Assembly: GCA_963726665.1 (NCBI GenBank)
Contig: CAVSDW010000002.1
Location: 1-64,000 of the forward strand
Direction of reading: 5' to 3'
Length of the DNA: 64,000 bases
Source of the DNA: RPQJ01 sp963726665
Lineage (GTDB): Bacteria; Pseudomonadota; Gammaproteobacteria; Steroidobacterales; Steroidobacteraceae
Position numbers and translations under genes: made by a program. Positions 12,045 to 20,452 of the stretch are shown here, in pieces. The first letter of the stretch is position 1, and each line of letters begins with the position of its first letter. The notes below the pieces were generated by a model. It worked only from the letters and a program-made list of their open reading frames with translations. It searched no databases and was not told the origin of the DNA.

Positions 12045-13274
12045 TCAATCGATAAGCGCGTCCGCCGCGCGCCGTTCCCGGTCCAGCAGCCGCGAGGGCA
12101 GCAGGGTCGCCAGCAGGCACAGCAGCAGGATTGCGGTCCCGAGATTGATGACGAGGCCGTAGTTCGACTTGCCCACGACCAGCGCCGCAAGCATCGGCCC
12201 GGAAGCCAGCCCCATCTTCGAGGCGAACCCACCGAGCGCCGCCATCTGGCCCGTCGCATCGAACTCCGAGCACATTCCGAGCAGGTACGGGATGCCGAAG
12301 GCCCAGGTCATGCCCACGACGCAGTTGGCCAGCACGTACACGGCGGCGATTCCACTGAAGTGCAGCGCCCACGTCGCGGCGGCCGTAACGAGGATCGCGA
12401 TGGCGAGCGGCACGGTGCGCCCGTAGCGCGTGGAGAGAAAGATCACGAGCGCCGAGCCCGCGATGGCGATCCAGTCCGCGACCGCGAGCGCCGGACTCGT
12501 GATCCCCGTGCCGAGCCCGGCTGCCTTGCCGATGCCGATCGCGTACGCGTACACGGCCATGTTGCCCCCCTGGAACAGGAAGGTCGCAAGGAGGCTCAGT
12601 ATCAGCGGCCCGCGACGCAGCCGTCCGTCCTCGGTCCTCACGGCGCGCTTCGGCTCGCCACCGGCCGGGTATGAATCCAGGAACGGCACCATGGCAAGCG
12701 TTGCGGCACTGAACATGATCAGCGCGGCGAAGAGCACCCAGGTGCCCAGCATCGGGACCAGCGGCGGCAGCAGCATCAGCCCGACCCCGCCGAGGCCGAC
12801 CTGGACCATCAGCAGGTAACCGAAGGTGCGATCGGCCTCTCGCGTCCGGGCGATGATCGAGAAACCGATGCCGACCAGCATCCCACCCATGAAGCCGTGC
12901 AGGAACCTCGCGACCAGCAACTGCTCGAAGCCGTGCAGCAGCATGGACATCAGGTCCATGCAGATCAGCCCGACGAGCAGCCCGTAGGCCGCGGCGCGCC
13001 AGTTGATGCGCTTTACGAGGAACACTGCCGTCAATGCCCCGAGCGCCGCGCCGTAGACGTTGCTCGACCCGATCATCCCGGCCTCTCGATTGCTGAAGCC
13101 CGCGCCGTGGATCAGGCCGTCGACCAGGGCCGGCATGATGTTCACGTAGAAGAGGCCGGCACTCGCGAGGAATGCCAGCAGGACCCGGGCGATCTCCCCG
13201 TTCGGCGAGGCCTTGCCGAGGCCGAGGAAGACGGCGTCGGACGACCGGCTCGCGCCGGCGGAAGGAATGCTCAT
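12045..13274 (-). CDS. MFS transporter
   Basis: A 409-residue inner-membrane protein with about 12 hydrophobic segments split by a hydrophilic loop after residue 195 (YPAGGEPKRAVRTEDGRLRR), the usual 6+6 fold of the major facilitator superfamily. The first helix is VLLAFLASAGLFYVNIMPAL and the last VINLGTAILLLCLLATLLPS. The ATG start overlaps the stop of the serine-hydrolase gene (ATGA), so translation is coupled. Substrate cannot be told from sequence; the neighbours (outer-membrane receptor, periplasmic hydrolase) suggest uptake or export of a small molecule that they process. Confidence 0.88.
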   Translation of the reverse strand: MSIPSAGASRSSDAVFLGLGKASPNGEIARVLLAFLASAGLFYVNIMPALVDGLIHGAGFSNREAGMIGSSNVYGAALGALTAVFLVKRINWRAAAYGLLVGLICMDLMSMLLHGFEQLLVARFLHGFMGGMLVGIGFSIIARTREADRTFGYLLMVQVGLGGVGLMLLPPLVPMLGTWVLFAALIMFSAATLAMVPFLDSYPAGGEPKRAVRTEDGRLRRGPLILSLLATFLFQGGNMAVYAYAIGIGKAAGLGTGITSPALAVADWIAIAGSALVIFLSTRYGRTVPLAIAILVTAAATWALHFSGIAAVYVLANCVVGMTWAFGIPYLLGMCSEFDATGQMAALGGFASKMGLASGPMLAALVVGKSNYGLVINLGTAILLLCLLATLLPSRLLDRERRAADALID

Positions 13275-15067
13275 CGATGCTCGACCTCGGGTGGCTGGGG
13301 TTCGCGCGGCCCCGGAGTGCAGTACGGGCGGATCTTGGCAGCTTCGCGCACCGCGCGCAGGAACCTGAAGTCTTCGCCGTCGCTGAAATAGTAGTAGCCG
13401 ACGCCGTTCGGCATGAACACGACGCTGATGCCGCCGTAGCCCGACATGAAGGGAACGTACTGCTCCGTCGCGCATCCCGGCAGGTCCGCGACGCGCACGG
13501 CCCAGAAGGCATTGTTGTAGACGAGCGAGCCGTCCTCCGACGCCCGCAGGCCGCGGTCGGCGGGATCACGCTGAAGGGCGGCGCGATACATCGCGGGGTC
13601 GAGGATCTGCTCGGGGAGCGTGTTCGTGCCCTCGAAGAACCGCGCGAGCTTTGCGACGTCGTCGGGCTGGAGCAGAAGCCCGTAGCCCGTGAATGGCTGG
13701 GCCGTCGTGTCCCCTGTGCGTCGCACCACGCCCACGCCGGCACCGAGTCCGGCCGGGCGCCAGAGTTGCGGAACGGCGAAGTCGTCGACGAGGTCCGCAT
13801 TCGTACCCTGCTCGCGCCGCAGGATGTCGGACATCGCCGACCCGAGGATGTAGGTGTCGCTGGTCCGGTAGACGAAACGCTCGCCCGGCGAGGTCTTGCG
13901 CGGGAAGAAATTGCAGGCGTAGTCGACCTTCTCGGCATGGGTACGGCGGAGAAAGAAGCGCTCGTCCGCGCTCGGATCGAATTCGTCCGCGTGTTCCGCG
14001 GCCGACAGGTAGTTGCCGCTCGCCATGTCCAGCAGGTTCTCGAGCGTCACGTCGGACCAGCGGCCGCTGGCGCGGCACTCGGGCACGTGGTCGGCCACCC
14101 TCTCCAGCCGCGTGCCGGGATGGAGCCGCTCGAGGCGCATCAGCGCGAGCGCGGCGAACATCGACTTCGCGAGCGAGTAGGACGGCAGTTCGATCTCGTC
14201 GCAATAGGGATACTCGCCCGCACGCGTCGGGCAGCGCCCCGCGTAGTGGATCCCGCCGACCACCACGCCCCAGGTCGTGAGATCCTGCGGCTTCACGTCC
14301 TCGGGATGCGCAAAGTTTGCAACGTCCACTCCAGGATGTTCGCGCGCAAGGTCGGCCAGGGTCCTGCGCGGGAGGCGGTCCGCACGTTCGCGCCGGCTCG
14401 CCTCGATGATCGCATCGCGCGCCGCCACACGGTGGGGTGCATAGCTCGCCTCGAGCAGGCCCCAGAGGTCGGCCTTGAAATAGGCGCAGGTCTCGCCACT
14501 CACCTGGTAGGCCGCCCTGGACACGCGCCCGTCCGCGCGGAACAGGAAGCTCAGCACCCCGTTGTGCACGCAGTTCGCGTTGGTCTCGACCAGCGCAAAC
14601 GGCACGGACGCGCGCGTGTAGCCACCGTCGCCCGGCTCCCGCCATACACGGCCCGTGCCCACCATGTATTCCCAGTACGGGTGCGACGACGGGATGGGGC
14701 CAACGCGCGCCGGAATCAGGAACTCGCCTTGCTGCACGAAGTCGAGGTCGAGCTCCGGCAGCCTCGCCACGGCGGAGTCGGCCGACGTGGCGGTGTGGTA
14801 ATCGTCGCGCAGCACACGGATACGCGGCGGCGCGGCGCCTGCACGCAGGGTGAGCCGCCCCTCGAACACGTCGCCCGACTCTCCGACACCGCTGCGGGGC
14901 GCGTAGGCATCGAGGATCAGGGGCGCGGCGTAGTTCCATCCGCCCAGCAGTTCGTCCGCGCGCAGATCGGATCGCCGCGGCTCCGTCGCGGCGGTGGCCG
15001 GAGCCTGCGCACCGACCCACGTAACCGCGGCACCGAGTGCGAGAAGGACGGCCCGTGGCGCGTGCAA
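13271..15067 (-). CDS. Periplasmic serine hydrolase of the beta-lactamase/PBP fold with a large N-terminal domain
   Basis: A 598-residue protein starting at TTG, six bases after the sulfotransferase stop. A signal peptide (residues 1 to about 27, hydrophobic LLALGAAVTWVGA, cut near ATAATEP) sends it to the periplasm. The C-terminal half has the class C-like SxxK motif in SYSLAKSMFAALALM, a second motif region in FVYRTSDTYILG and a glycine motif MSGYGGISVVF. The first 270 residues form an extra domain that I do not recognise; a single cysteine in ETNANCVHNG and one in SGETCAYF could form a disulfide. Substrate unknown: peptidase, esterase or amidase are all possible. Confidence 0.8.
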   Translation of the reverse strand: MHAPRAVLLALGAAVTWVGAQAPATAATEPRRSDLRADELLGGWNYAAPLILDAYAPRSGVGESGDVFEGRLTLRAGAAPPRIRVLRDDYHTATSADSAVARLPELDLDFVQQGEFLIPARVGPIPSSHPYWEYMVGTGRVWREPGDGGYTRASVPFALVETNANCVHNGVLSFLFRADGRVSRAAYQVSGETCAYFKADLWGLLEASYAPHRVAARDAIIEASRRERADRLPRRTLADLAREHPGVDVANFAHPEDVKPQDLTTWGVVVGGIHYAGRCPTRAGEYPYCDEIELPSYSLAKSMFAALALMRLERLHPGTRLERVADHVPECRASGRWSDVTLENLLDMASGNYLSAAEHADEFDPSADERFFLRRTHAEKVDYACNFFPRKTSPGERFVYRTSDTYILGSAMSDILRREQGTNADLVDDFAVPQLWRPAGLGAGVGVVRRTGDTTAQPFTGYGLLLQPDDVAKLARFFEGTNTLPEQILDPAMYRAALQRDPADRGLRASEDGSLVYNNAFWAVRVADLPGCATEQYVPFMSGYGGISVVFMPNGVGYYYFSDGEDFRFLRAVREAAKIRPYCTPGPREPQPPEVEHR

Positions 15068-15073
15068 CGCCGC

Positions 15074-16699
15074 CTAGTCCGTGTCGATGCCGGCCGCCGC
15101 CAGCCGCGCCCGCAGGGGCTCGAGCTGCCGCGCGAACTTGCGCCAGCGACCGACCGAGTGCGAATAGATCGGCTGGCGCACCTGCAAGGCGCTCGCCGTC
15201 GTGGACGCCTCCGGATTCTCATGGAACCTCAGGCAACCTTCCTCCCATGCCAGCCCGCAGTACTCGAGCAGCCTCCGGGCCTCCCCGCCCAGGTCCGCCA
15301 CGAGGTTCTCGTAGCGCACGGTGTGGATGACGCCCGGCATGACGCGGCGCCAGTGATCCATGAGTTCCCTGTAGGCGATGTAATAGCGACCCAGGTCGTC
15401 GAGGTCGTAGGAGAACGGATAGGCGTCACGGAAGAGCTGCGTGTACATCGAGTAGCAGCTGTCCATCGGGTGCCGCTCGAGGCTCACGATCTTCGCGCGC
15501 GGCAGGGCTCGATGGATCAACCCGGCGTACAGGTAGTTGAACGGCAGCTTGTCGATGAATCGCCGCTCCGGGTCGCGGAATGGCAGCGTGCTTTTCAGGT
15601 ATGTCTCGCCAAGGGCACGGAAATCCAGCGACGCTGTCCGTGCGACGAACTCCAGCCGCGATGCCGGCGCACCGCCGGGCGAATTCCGGACCATTCGAAC
15701 GAGTTCCAGCGAAAAGACATTGAGTTCACCCGACGAGCGGACGCCGCTGTGGCTGGCCAGGATCCGCTCCACGAGGGTGGTGCCTGTCCTCGGCAGGCCG
15801 ATCACGAAAATCGCCTCGCCACCCTGGTCGCTCGGTGCGGGCCGGCCCATCACGTCGCCCTGGTACACCTTGCCGATCTCGCCCATGATCGCGACGTCGG
15901 TCGACACGTCGTACTGCATGTGCTGGCGCTTCAGGTCGGCTCCTTGCTTCAGGCAGGCGAAGGCTGCCTCGAATTCGCCGACGTCCTCGAGTTCCTTGGC
16001 CAGCGCGTAGCAGAGCTGCACGCGGCCGACGGTGTCGGAGGTGGCGGCAAGGATCGCCCTGATCTGCTCGATGTGGTTGTGTTCGCGCGTCTGCCTGCGC
16101 AGGTGCGCGCGGGTGTAGTAGGCCTCGTATTCCTGCGGCGTCAGCTCGATCACCGCGCTGAACTCGGCCTCGGCGCCCTCGATATCGCCAAGGTAGCGCA
16201 GCATGGCCGCACGATTGAGGTGCTGTCGCGCATCGCGGGGGCTCAACTCGACTGCCCGCGAATACTGGGCCAGCGCGGCCCGGTGATCGCCCAGCTGGTA
16301 CAGCAGGTCGCCATGGTCGTCGAGGAGCATGGTGTCGTCGAATCGCCGGTCCGCGAGCATCGCAATGGCCGTCCGCGCCGCTGCGGGGTCGCCGCCCTCG
16401 AGCAGCACCCTGGCCCTGTGCAGCAGGTGCCGGTCCGAAGGCTCGAGCTCGATCGCACGATCGATCGCGCGGAGCGCGTCCGCGTGATTCCGGGCCTTCC
16501 TCATCAGGAAGCTTGCGAGGTACCAGCCATGGGCATACTCAGGGTACGCCCTGTTAAGCGTCTGGCAGGCGGCGAGCCCGCCACGCAGGTCCAGCGCGTC
16601 GATGCGCGCGGTAATGAATTCGGCGAGCCGCTCCCGATCATGCGGCGCTGTGCGTGTCATGGCTGCCGGATGTCCGCCGTGCTCCCCAGTGCCCCGCAT
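15074..16699 (-). CDS. TPR-repeat sulfotransferase family protein
   Basis: A 541-residue protein. Residues 20-260 are tetratricopeptide repeats (for example QYSRAVELSPRDARQHLNRA). Residues 295-500 form a sulfotransferase fold with the PAPS 5'-phosphosulfate loop GLPRTGTTLVERIL at 301-314 and the 3'-phosphate region VSLERHPMDSCYSMY. Such proteins transfer sulfate from PAPS or, in divergent members, have unknown acceptors. Start choice is weak: an in-frame ATG 39 bases later (16660) gives MTRTAPHDRERLAEFI, and neither has a clear Shine-Dalgarno. The gene follows the TonB receptor by 62 bases and precedes the hydrolase by 6, so one operon is likely. Confidence 0.88.
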   Translation of the reverse strand: MRGTGEHGGHPAAMTRTAPHDRERLAEFITARIDALDLRGGLAACQTLNRAYPEYAHGWYLASFLMRKARNHADALRAIDRAIELEPSDRHLLHRARVLLEGGDPAAARTAIAMLADRRFDDTMLLDDHGDLLYQLGDHRAALAQYSRAVELSPRDARQHLNRAAMLRYLGDIEGAEAEFSAVIELTPQEYEAYYTRAHLRRQTREHNHIEQIRAILAATSDTVGRVQLCYALAKELEDVGEFEAAFACLKQGADLKRQHMQYDVSTDVAIMGEIGKVYQGDVMGRPAPSDQGGEAIFVIGLPRTGTTLVERILASHSGVRSSGELNVFSLELVRMVRNSPGGAPASRLEFVARTASLDFRALGETYLKSTLPFRDPERRFIDKLPFNYLYAGLIHRALPRAKIVSLERHPMDSCYSMYTQLFRDAYPFSYDLDDLGRYYIAYRELMDHWRRVMPGVIHTVRYENLVADLGGEARRLLEYCGLAWEEGCLRFHENPEASTTASALQVRQPIYSHSVGRWRKFARQLEPLRARLAAAGIDTD

Positions 16700-16761
16700 T
16701 CACGCACGCGCCCGGCGGCAAGGCAAGAAGGCCGTCCCATGGCCTTCCTGCCGCCCCCGCC

Positions 16762-19383
16762 TTAGAACTTGTACCCGATCACGAGCCCGAAAGTTCTCGG
16801 CAGCGAGAGGTAGTTGCGCTGGTCGCTACCGTAGAGGTTCTGCCGAAAGTTCGTGTTGTCACCGGCGACCAGGAAGGGAGCCGCCCCCGTCGAGCCGTCT
16901 TCGTTGAAGATGTTCTTGACGTACAGGGAGGCGTCCCAGCTTTCCCAGGTAAATGTCCCGCTCAGGTTGAAGATCATGAACGAGTCAAGTTTGTCGTAAA
17001 ACCTGTTAAACACTGAATCCGGAGCGTAATTGACGCTGTCCGGATCCGCGCTGTCCTTGCAGTTGCCGATTCGCCAACTGTTGCTGGGAACGGTGTTCGC
17101 AGCCGTGTAGTAACCGATCTGGCAGTCGTTGTTGCCGATGCTGTTCAGTGTGCTCGACTGGTAGTAACCGCTCAGGATGGCATTGAACCCGACCTCGTGG
17201 CTCAGCGTCGTGTTGTACATGAGCGAGGCGCTCAGGATGTTCTCGGCGGCGCCCGGCAAGGTCTCCCCATTCTTGCCGACCTTGTCTTCATAGAGCGGCG
17301 GTTCCCCAAGGTAATTCCCGGCGGGCTGGTAAAAACTGCTCGTCAGCTTGGCATCCGTGTAGGAGTAGCCGAGCATGTACGACAGCTCATCGTTGATGCG
17401 ACCGGACAGCTCGAGCTCAATGCCCTGAGTGGTGGCCGAATCGCCGTTCACGACCGCGAAGAAGCCCCAGTTCGTCGTCGCGGTATTGAGCTGCGGCTTC
17501 TTCCAGTCGTCGTAGAAGAGCGAAACGCTGTAGTTCAGCGCGCTGGTCGAGCCCTTGAAGCCGATCTCGTAGTTGTCGACGGTGTCCGACTTGAACGTCA
17601 GGAGGGCCGGGTTCTCCGCGAAGTATCCGCTGGTCGGGACGGCATTCGCGCCGCCGTGCCGATAGCCCTGCGAAAATGTCGCGTAGAGCATCGAGTTGTC
17701 GGTCACGTCCCAGGAGAAATTCGCGCGGAACAGGAAATCGTTCTCGTCGAGCGAGGCCTTAGTCTCGACCGGCGGCGGTGAGTCAACGTTATAGACCGGA
17801 AGGCCCAACCTCGCGTCCACGTCCACGGAGCTGTCGAAATATCGACCACCCAGCGTGAAGTGCAGGTCATCGGTGATGTTCCAGGTGGCCTCACCGTAGA
17901 ACGCGAGCTCGTCGTACTGCTGCTTACGGCGGAACAGGAAGTCCTGGTTGGTGCTGCAATCACTATAAATCGAAAAGCAGCCATTCGCCTCCCAGTACTG
18001 GAGGTAACCGACAAGGTAGCTGTTCTGCCCGAGGCTGGAGTCCTGATGGGTCCAGTAGATTCCGCCAAGCCAGTCAATGGTCTGGTCGCCGTTCGATACC
18101 AGCCGCAGTTCCTCGGTCGTCGAGTCATCGCCATAGAATCGCTTCGCCTGCGCTATCGGCCGCGGCGAACTGCCATAGAGCCTGAACCAGCCATTCCGCG
18201 CATAAACGCCCGAGTTGTCGCTGGTGCCACTGCCGTCTGTGCTGGCGTAGGACGTACTCGACGTGAGGGTGGCGAATCCGAGGTCAAGTTCCAGTTCGAG
18301 TGCGGTTAATTGCACCTCACGGTCGCTTGGCTCGACCTGCACGGCGCCGTACTGGTAGTCCTTGTACTTCTGCCCCGTCACCTGGTTTACGCCGGGAGTC
18401 ACCTGGCGCCGTCCGTTGGTATCGTCGCTCTCCCACATGTAGCTCAGCTGGGCGTTGAACGTGTCGGACGGCGCCCAGAGCGCCGACGCGCGGGCGTACC
18501 CGATATCGACGCTGTCCACGTCTGTCTTCTTCGTGTAGATCGGCGCGCCGTACACGATTGGATCCTGGCCGGGCAGGAGCGGCACGCCGTAGACGTCGTA
18601 GTCGGCCGGGATCGGGCCGTTGGCATCTTGCTTGTAGACGTTAGGGTAGTCGACGATGCCATCGTTGCTGATCAAGCCACCGGACACCCGGAACGCGAGC
18701 GTGTCGCCGATGGGGATGTTGAGCAACAGGTCCGGGTTCAGGTTATAGCCACCCGAGCCATCTGTGACGCCCATGTTGAGGCTGGCCGTGCCGCTGAACT
18801 TGTTGAGCTCAGGCTTGTTCATGATGTAGCGGACGTTGCCCGCCAGCGATCCCGATCCATAAATCGTGCCTTGCGGTCCGCGCAGGACCTCGATCCGCTC
18901 GACGTCCTTCAGCACGAAGTTGGTGCCTAGGGCAGTGTCGTCGACGTAGATGGCGACGGCCGAAGGTGCGGCCAGCGGCACGTCTCCGTTCGCGCCGCCG
19001 TCGACGTTGATGCCGCGGATCACGATGGAGTTGCCCATTCCCGCATTGCGGTAGCCGCGATCTGCCACTGAGACGCCCGGCGTCATGCGCAGCGCCTCCA
19101 CGGCGGTGTTGATGTTGGCGTCCGAAAGGACCGTCCCGCTTATCGCCGAAATGTTGAACGGGATCTCCTGCACGGTCTGGTCGCGGCGTGTCGCGGTGAC
19201 CACGACCTCCTCGAGCCCCTGGTCGCTGGCCGTGGCCGCAATGGCGGAGCCGGCTCCAACGCACTGCAACCCCGCTGCCGCGAACGACAGCGCGATGGCG
19301 CCCCTGCGCGGCCGGCTCGCGCGGAGGCATTCCCTGACCGCAGCGGCCAGCACGGTGGCTCTACGAGGATCGCGATTGCTCAT
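16762..19383 (-). CDS. TonB-dependent outer-membrane receptor
   Basis: An 873-residue receptor that would import a large or scarce ligand using TonB energy. After an N-terminal leader (hydrophobic AIALSFAAAGLQCVGAGSAI) comes the TonB box region LEEVVVTATRRDQTVQEIPF, then the plug with DVERIEVLRGPQGTIYGSGS. A 22-strand barrel closes with RTFGLVIGYKF and a terminal Phe. Start MSNRDPRRATV follows an AAAGGGGG ribosome site. It heads the set receptor-sulfotransferase-hydrolase-MFS. The barrel reads like receptors for polyphenols, steroids or other hydrophobic compounds, but the ligand is not deducible. Confidence 0.93.
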   Translation of the reverse strand: MSNRDPRRATVLAAAVRECLRASRPRRGAIALSFAAAGLQCVGAGSAIAATASDQGLEEVVVTATRRDQTVQEIPFNISAISGTVLSDANINTAVEALRMTPGVSVADRGYRNAGMGNSIVIRGINVDGGANGDVPLAAPSAVAIYVDDTALGTNFVLKDVERIEVLRGPQGTIYGSGSLAGNVRYIMNKPELNKFSGTASLNMGVTDGSGGYNLNPDLLLNIPIGDTLAFRVSGGLISNDGIVDYPNVYKQDANGPIPADYDVYGVPLLPGQDPIVYGAPIYTKKTDVDSVDIGYARASALWAPSDTFNAQLSYMWESDDTNGRRQVTPGVNQVTGQKYKDYQYGAVQVEPSDREVQLTALELELDLGFATLTSSTSYASTDGSGTSDNSGVYARNGWFRLYGSSPRPIAQAKRFYGDDSTTEELRLVSNGDQTIDWLGGIYWTHQDSSLGQNSYLVGYLQYWEANGCFSIYSDCSTNQDFLFRRKQQYDELAFYGEATWNITDDLHFTLGGRYFDSSVDVDARLGLPVYNVDSPPPVETKASLDENDFLFRANFSWDVTDNSMLYATFSQGYRHGGANAVPTSGYFAENPALLTFKSDTVDNYEIGFKGSTSALNYSVSLFYDDWKKPQLNTATTNWGFFAVVNGDSATTQGIELELSGRINDELSYMLGYSYTDAKLTSSFYQPAGNYLGEPPLYEDKVGKNGETLPGAAENILSASLMYNTTLSHEVGFNAILSGYYQSSTLNSIGNNDCQIGYYTAANTVPSNSWRIGNCKDSADPDSVNYAPDSVFNRFYDKLDSFMIFNLSGTFTWESWDASLYVKNIFNEDGSTGAAPFLVAGDNTNFRQNLYGSDQRNYLSLPRTFGLVIGYKF

Positions 19384-19494
19384 GTCAAACCCCCTTTCGT
19401 TATCTGTCGTCGGCGATGCCGCCGTTGTCACCGGAAAATATTCGACGCGCGGCACGCTCCATAGATCCAGCCGGCGACGATGACTTGGTCCAGA

Positions 19495-20370
19495 TCAGTT
19501 CGGTTCGTCGCCGGCATCCCCGGCGCGCGGCGGCACGACGATCGGTCCCAGCTCGCGCAGTGACGCCGACTGATCGTGGCCCTGGATATACGGCGGGAAC
19601 TTCACCTTACTGTCGCGAAAACTCTTCAGCACCTGGCCGAGCCCCAGCAGGCCGCGGCGCCGGCTGCGCCGCACAAGTCCGAGGTCGAGCTCAACCGGTA
19701 TGATCTCGTGGCCAATTCCCGCCTGATGGATGACGCTCCCATCGGGGCCGACGACGATGGAGCGGCCATTGCCAAGCCGCCCCGCACAATTGATGTCGAC
19801 CACGTAGCATTGGTTCACCGCCGCGCTGGTCCGCGCAATGGCGAGCTCGAGATCGCGGTCGATGGTGTTGGTCATCGTCGGGTGGATGATGACCTCGGCG
19901 CCCATCCACGCGAGCGTGCGCGTCGTCTCCGGAAACCACATGTCGTAGCAGATCGACACGCCGAATCTCCCCACCTTCGGCACGTCGAAGACCACGAATT
20001 CGTTCCCCGGCGTGATGCCCTTCTCGTAGGGCAGGAACGGGAACATCTTGCGGTAGCGCGCCACCACTTCGCCGCGCGGGTTGATCACCGGAGTCGTGTT
20101 GTAGATCCGTCCACCGTCATTCTCGTGAAGCGAACCCGGGATCAGCCACAGGTCGAAGTCGCGCGCCATGGCGCGCAGCGCTTCCTCGACCCTGCCTGGC
20201 ATCGGCTGTGCATTGGCCGTGTTCGGTCCGAGCAGCGAGAGCTCGGCCAGGACCACCATGTCGACCCAGGGAAATCGCAGCTTGACCCGCTCGAGCTCGG
20301 CGCGCGCGAGATGCAGGTTGTCCTGTGCTGACAGCTCGAGTTGTATGCCCGCGACGGCGAAGTGAGACAT
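19495..20370 (-). CDS. Carbon-nitrogen hydrolase (nitrilase superfamily)
   Basis: A 291-residue cytosolic amidohydrolase. The Glu-Lys-Cys triad is visible: E43 in VVLAELSLLG, K108 in VARYRKMFPFLPYEKG, C141 in FGVSICYDMWFPET. The family hydrolyses amides, N-carbamoyl compounds or nitriles through a cysteine acyl-enzyme. The gene begins 82 bases after the MocR regulator on the same strand and ends 111 bases before the TonB receptor start. Linkage to the regulator suggests a catabolic role on an amide or N-carbamoyl amino acid, but this is inference. Confidence 0.88.
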   Translation of the reverse strand: MSHFAVAGIQLELSAQDNLHLARAELERVKLRFPWVDMVVLAELSLLGPNTANAQPMPGRVEEALRAMARDFDLWLIPGSLHENDGGRIYNTTPVINPRGEVVARYRKMFPFLPYEKGITPGNEFVVFDVPKVGRFGVSICYDMWFPETTRTLAWMGAEVIIHPTMTNTIDRDLELAIARTSAAVNQCYVVDINCAGRLGNGRSIVVGPDGSVIHQAGIGHEIIPVELDLGLVRRSRRRGLLGLGQVLKSFRDSKVKFPPYIQGHDQSASLRELGPIVVPPRAGDAGDEPN

Positions 20371-20452
20371 GGGCTGCTCCCTGGACACGTGGGGCCCGGA
20401 ACCCCGGTCGAAGCAGGCTAGGTGAGGCGGCCGGGCCGGCGTAGCGCCAGTT

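Noticed and set aside
13172..16765. 1197-residue open frame on the plus strand
   Set aside because: It is antisense to the sulfotransferase and serine hydrolase, rich in Arg/Ala/His with no domain; a shadow caused by high GC.
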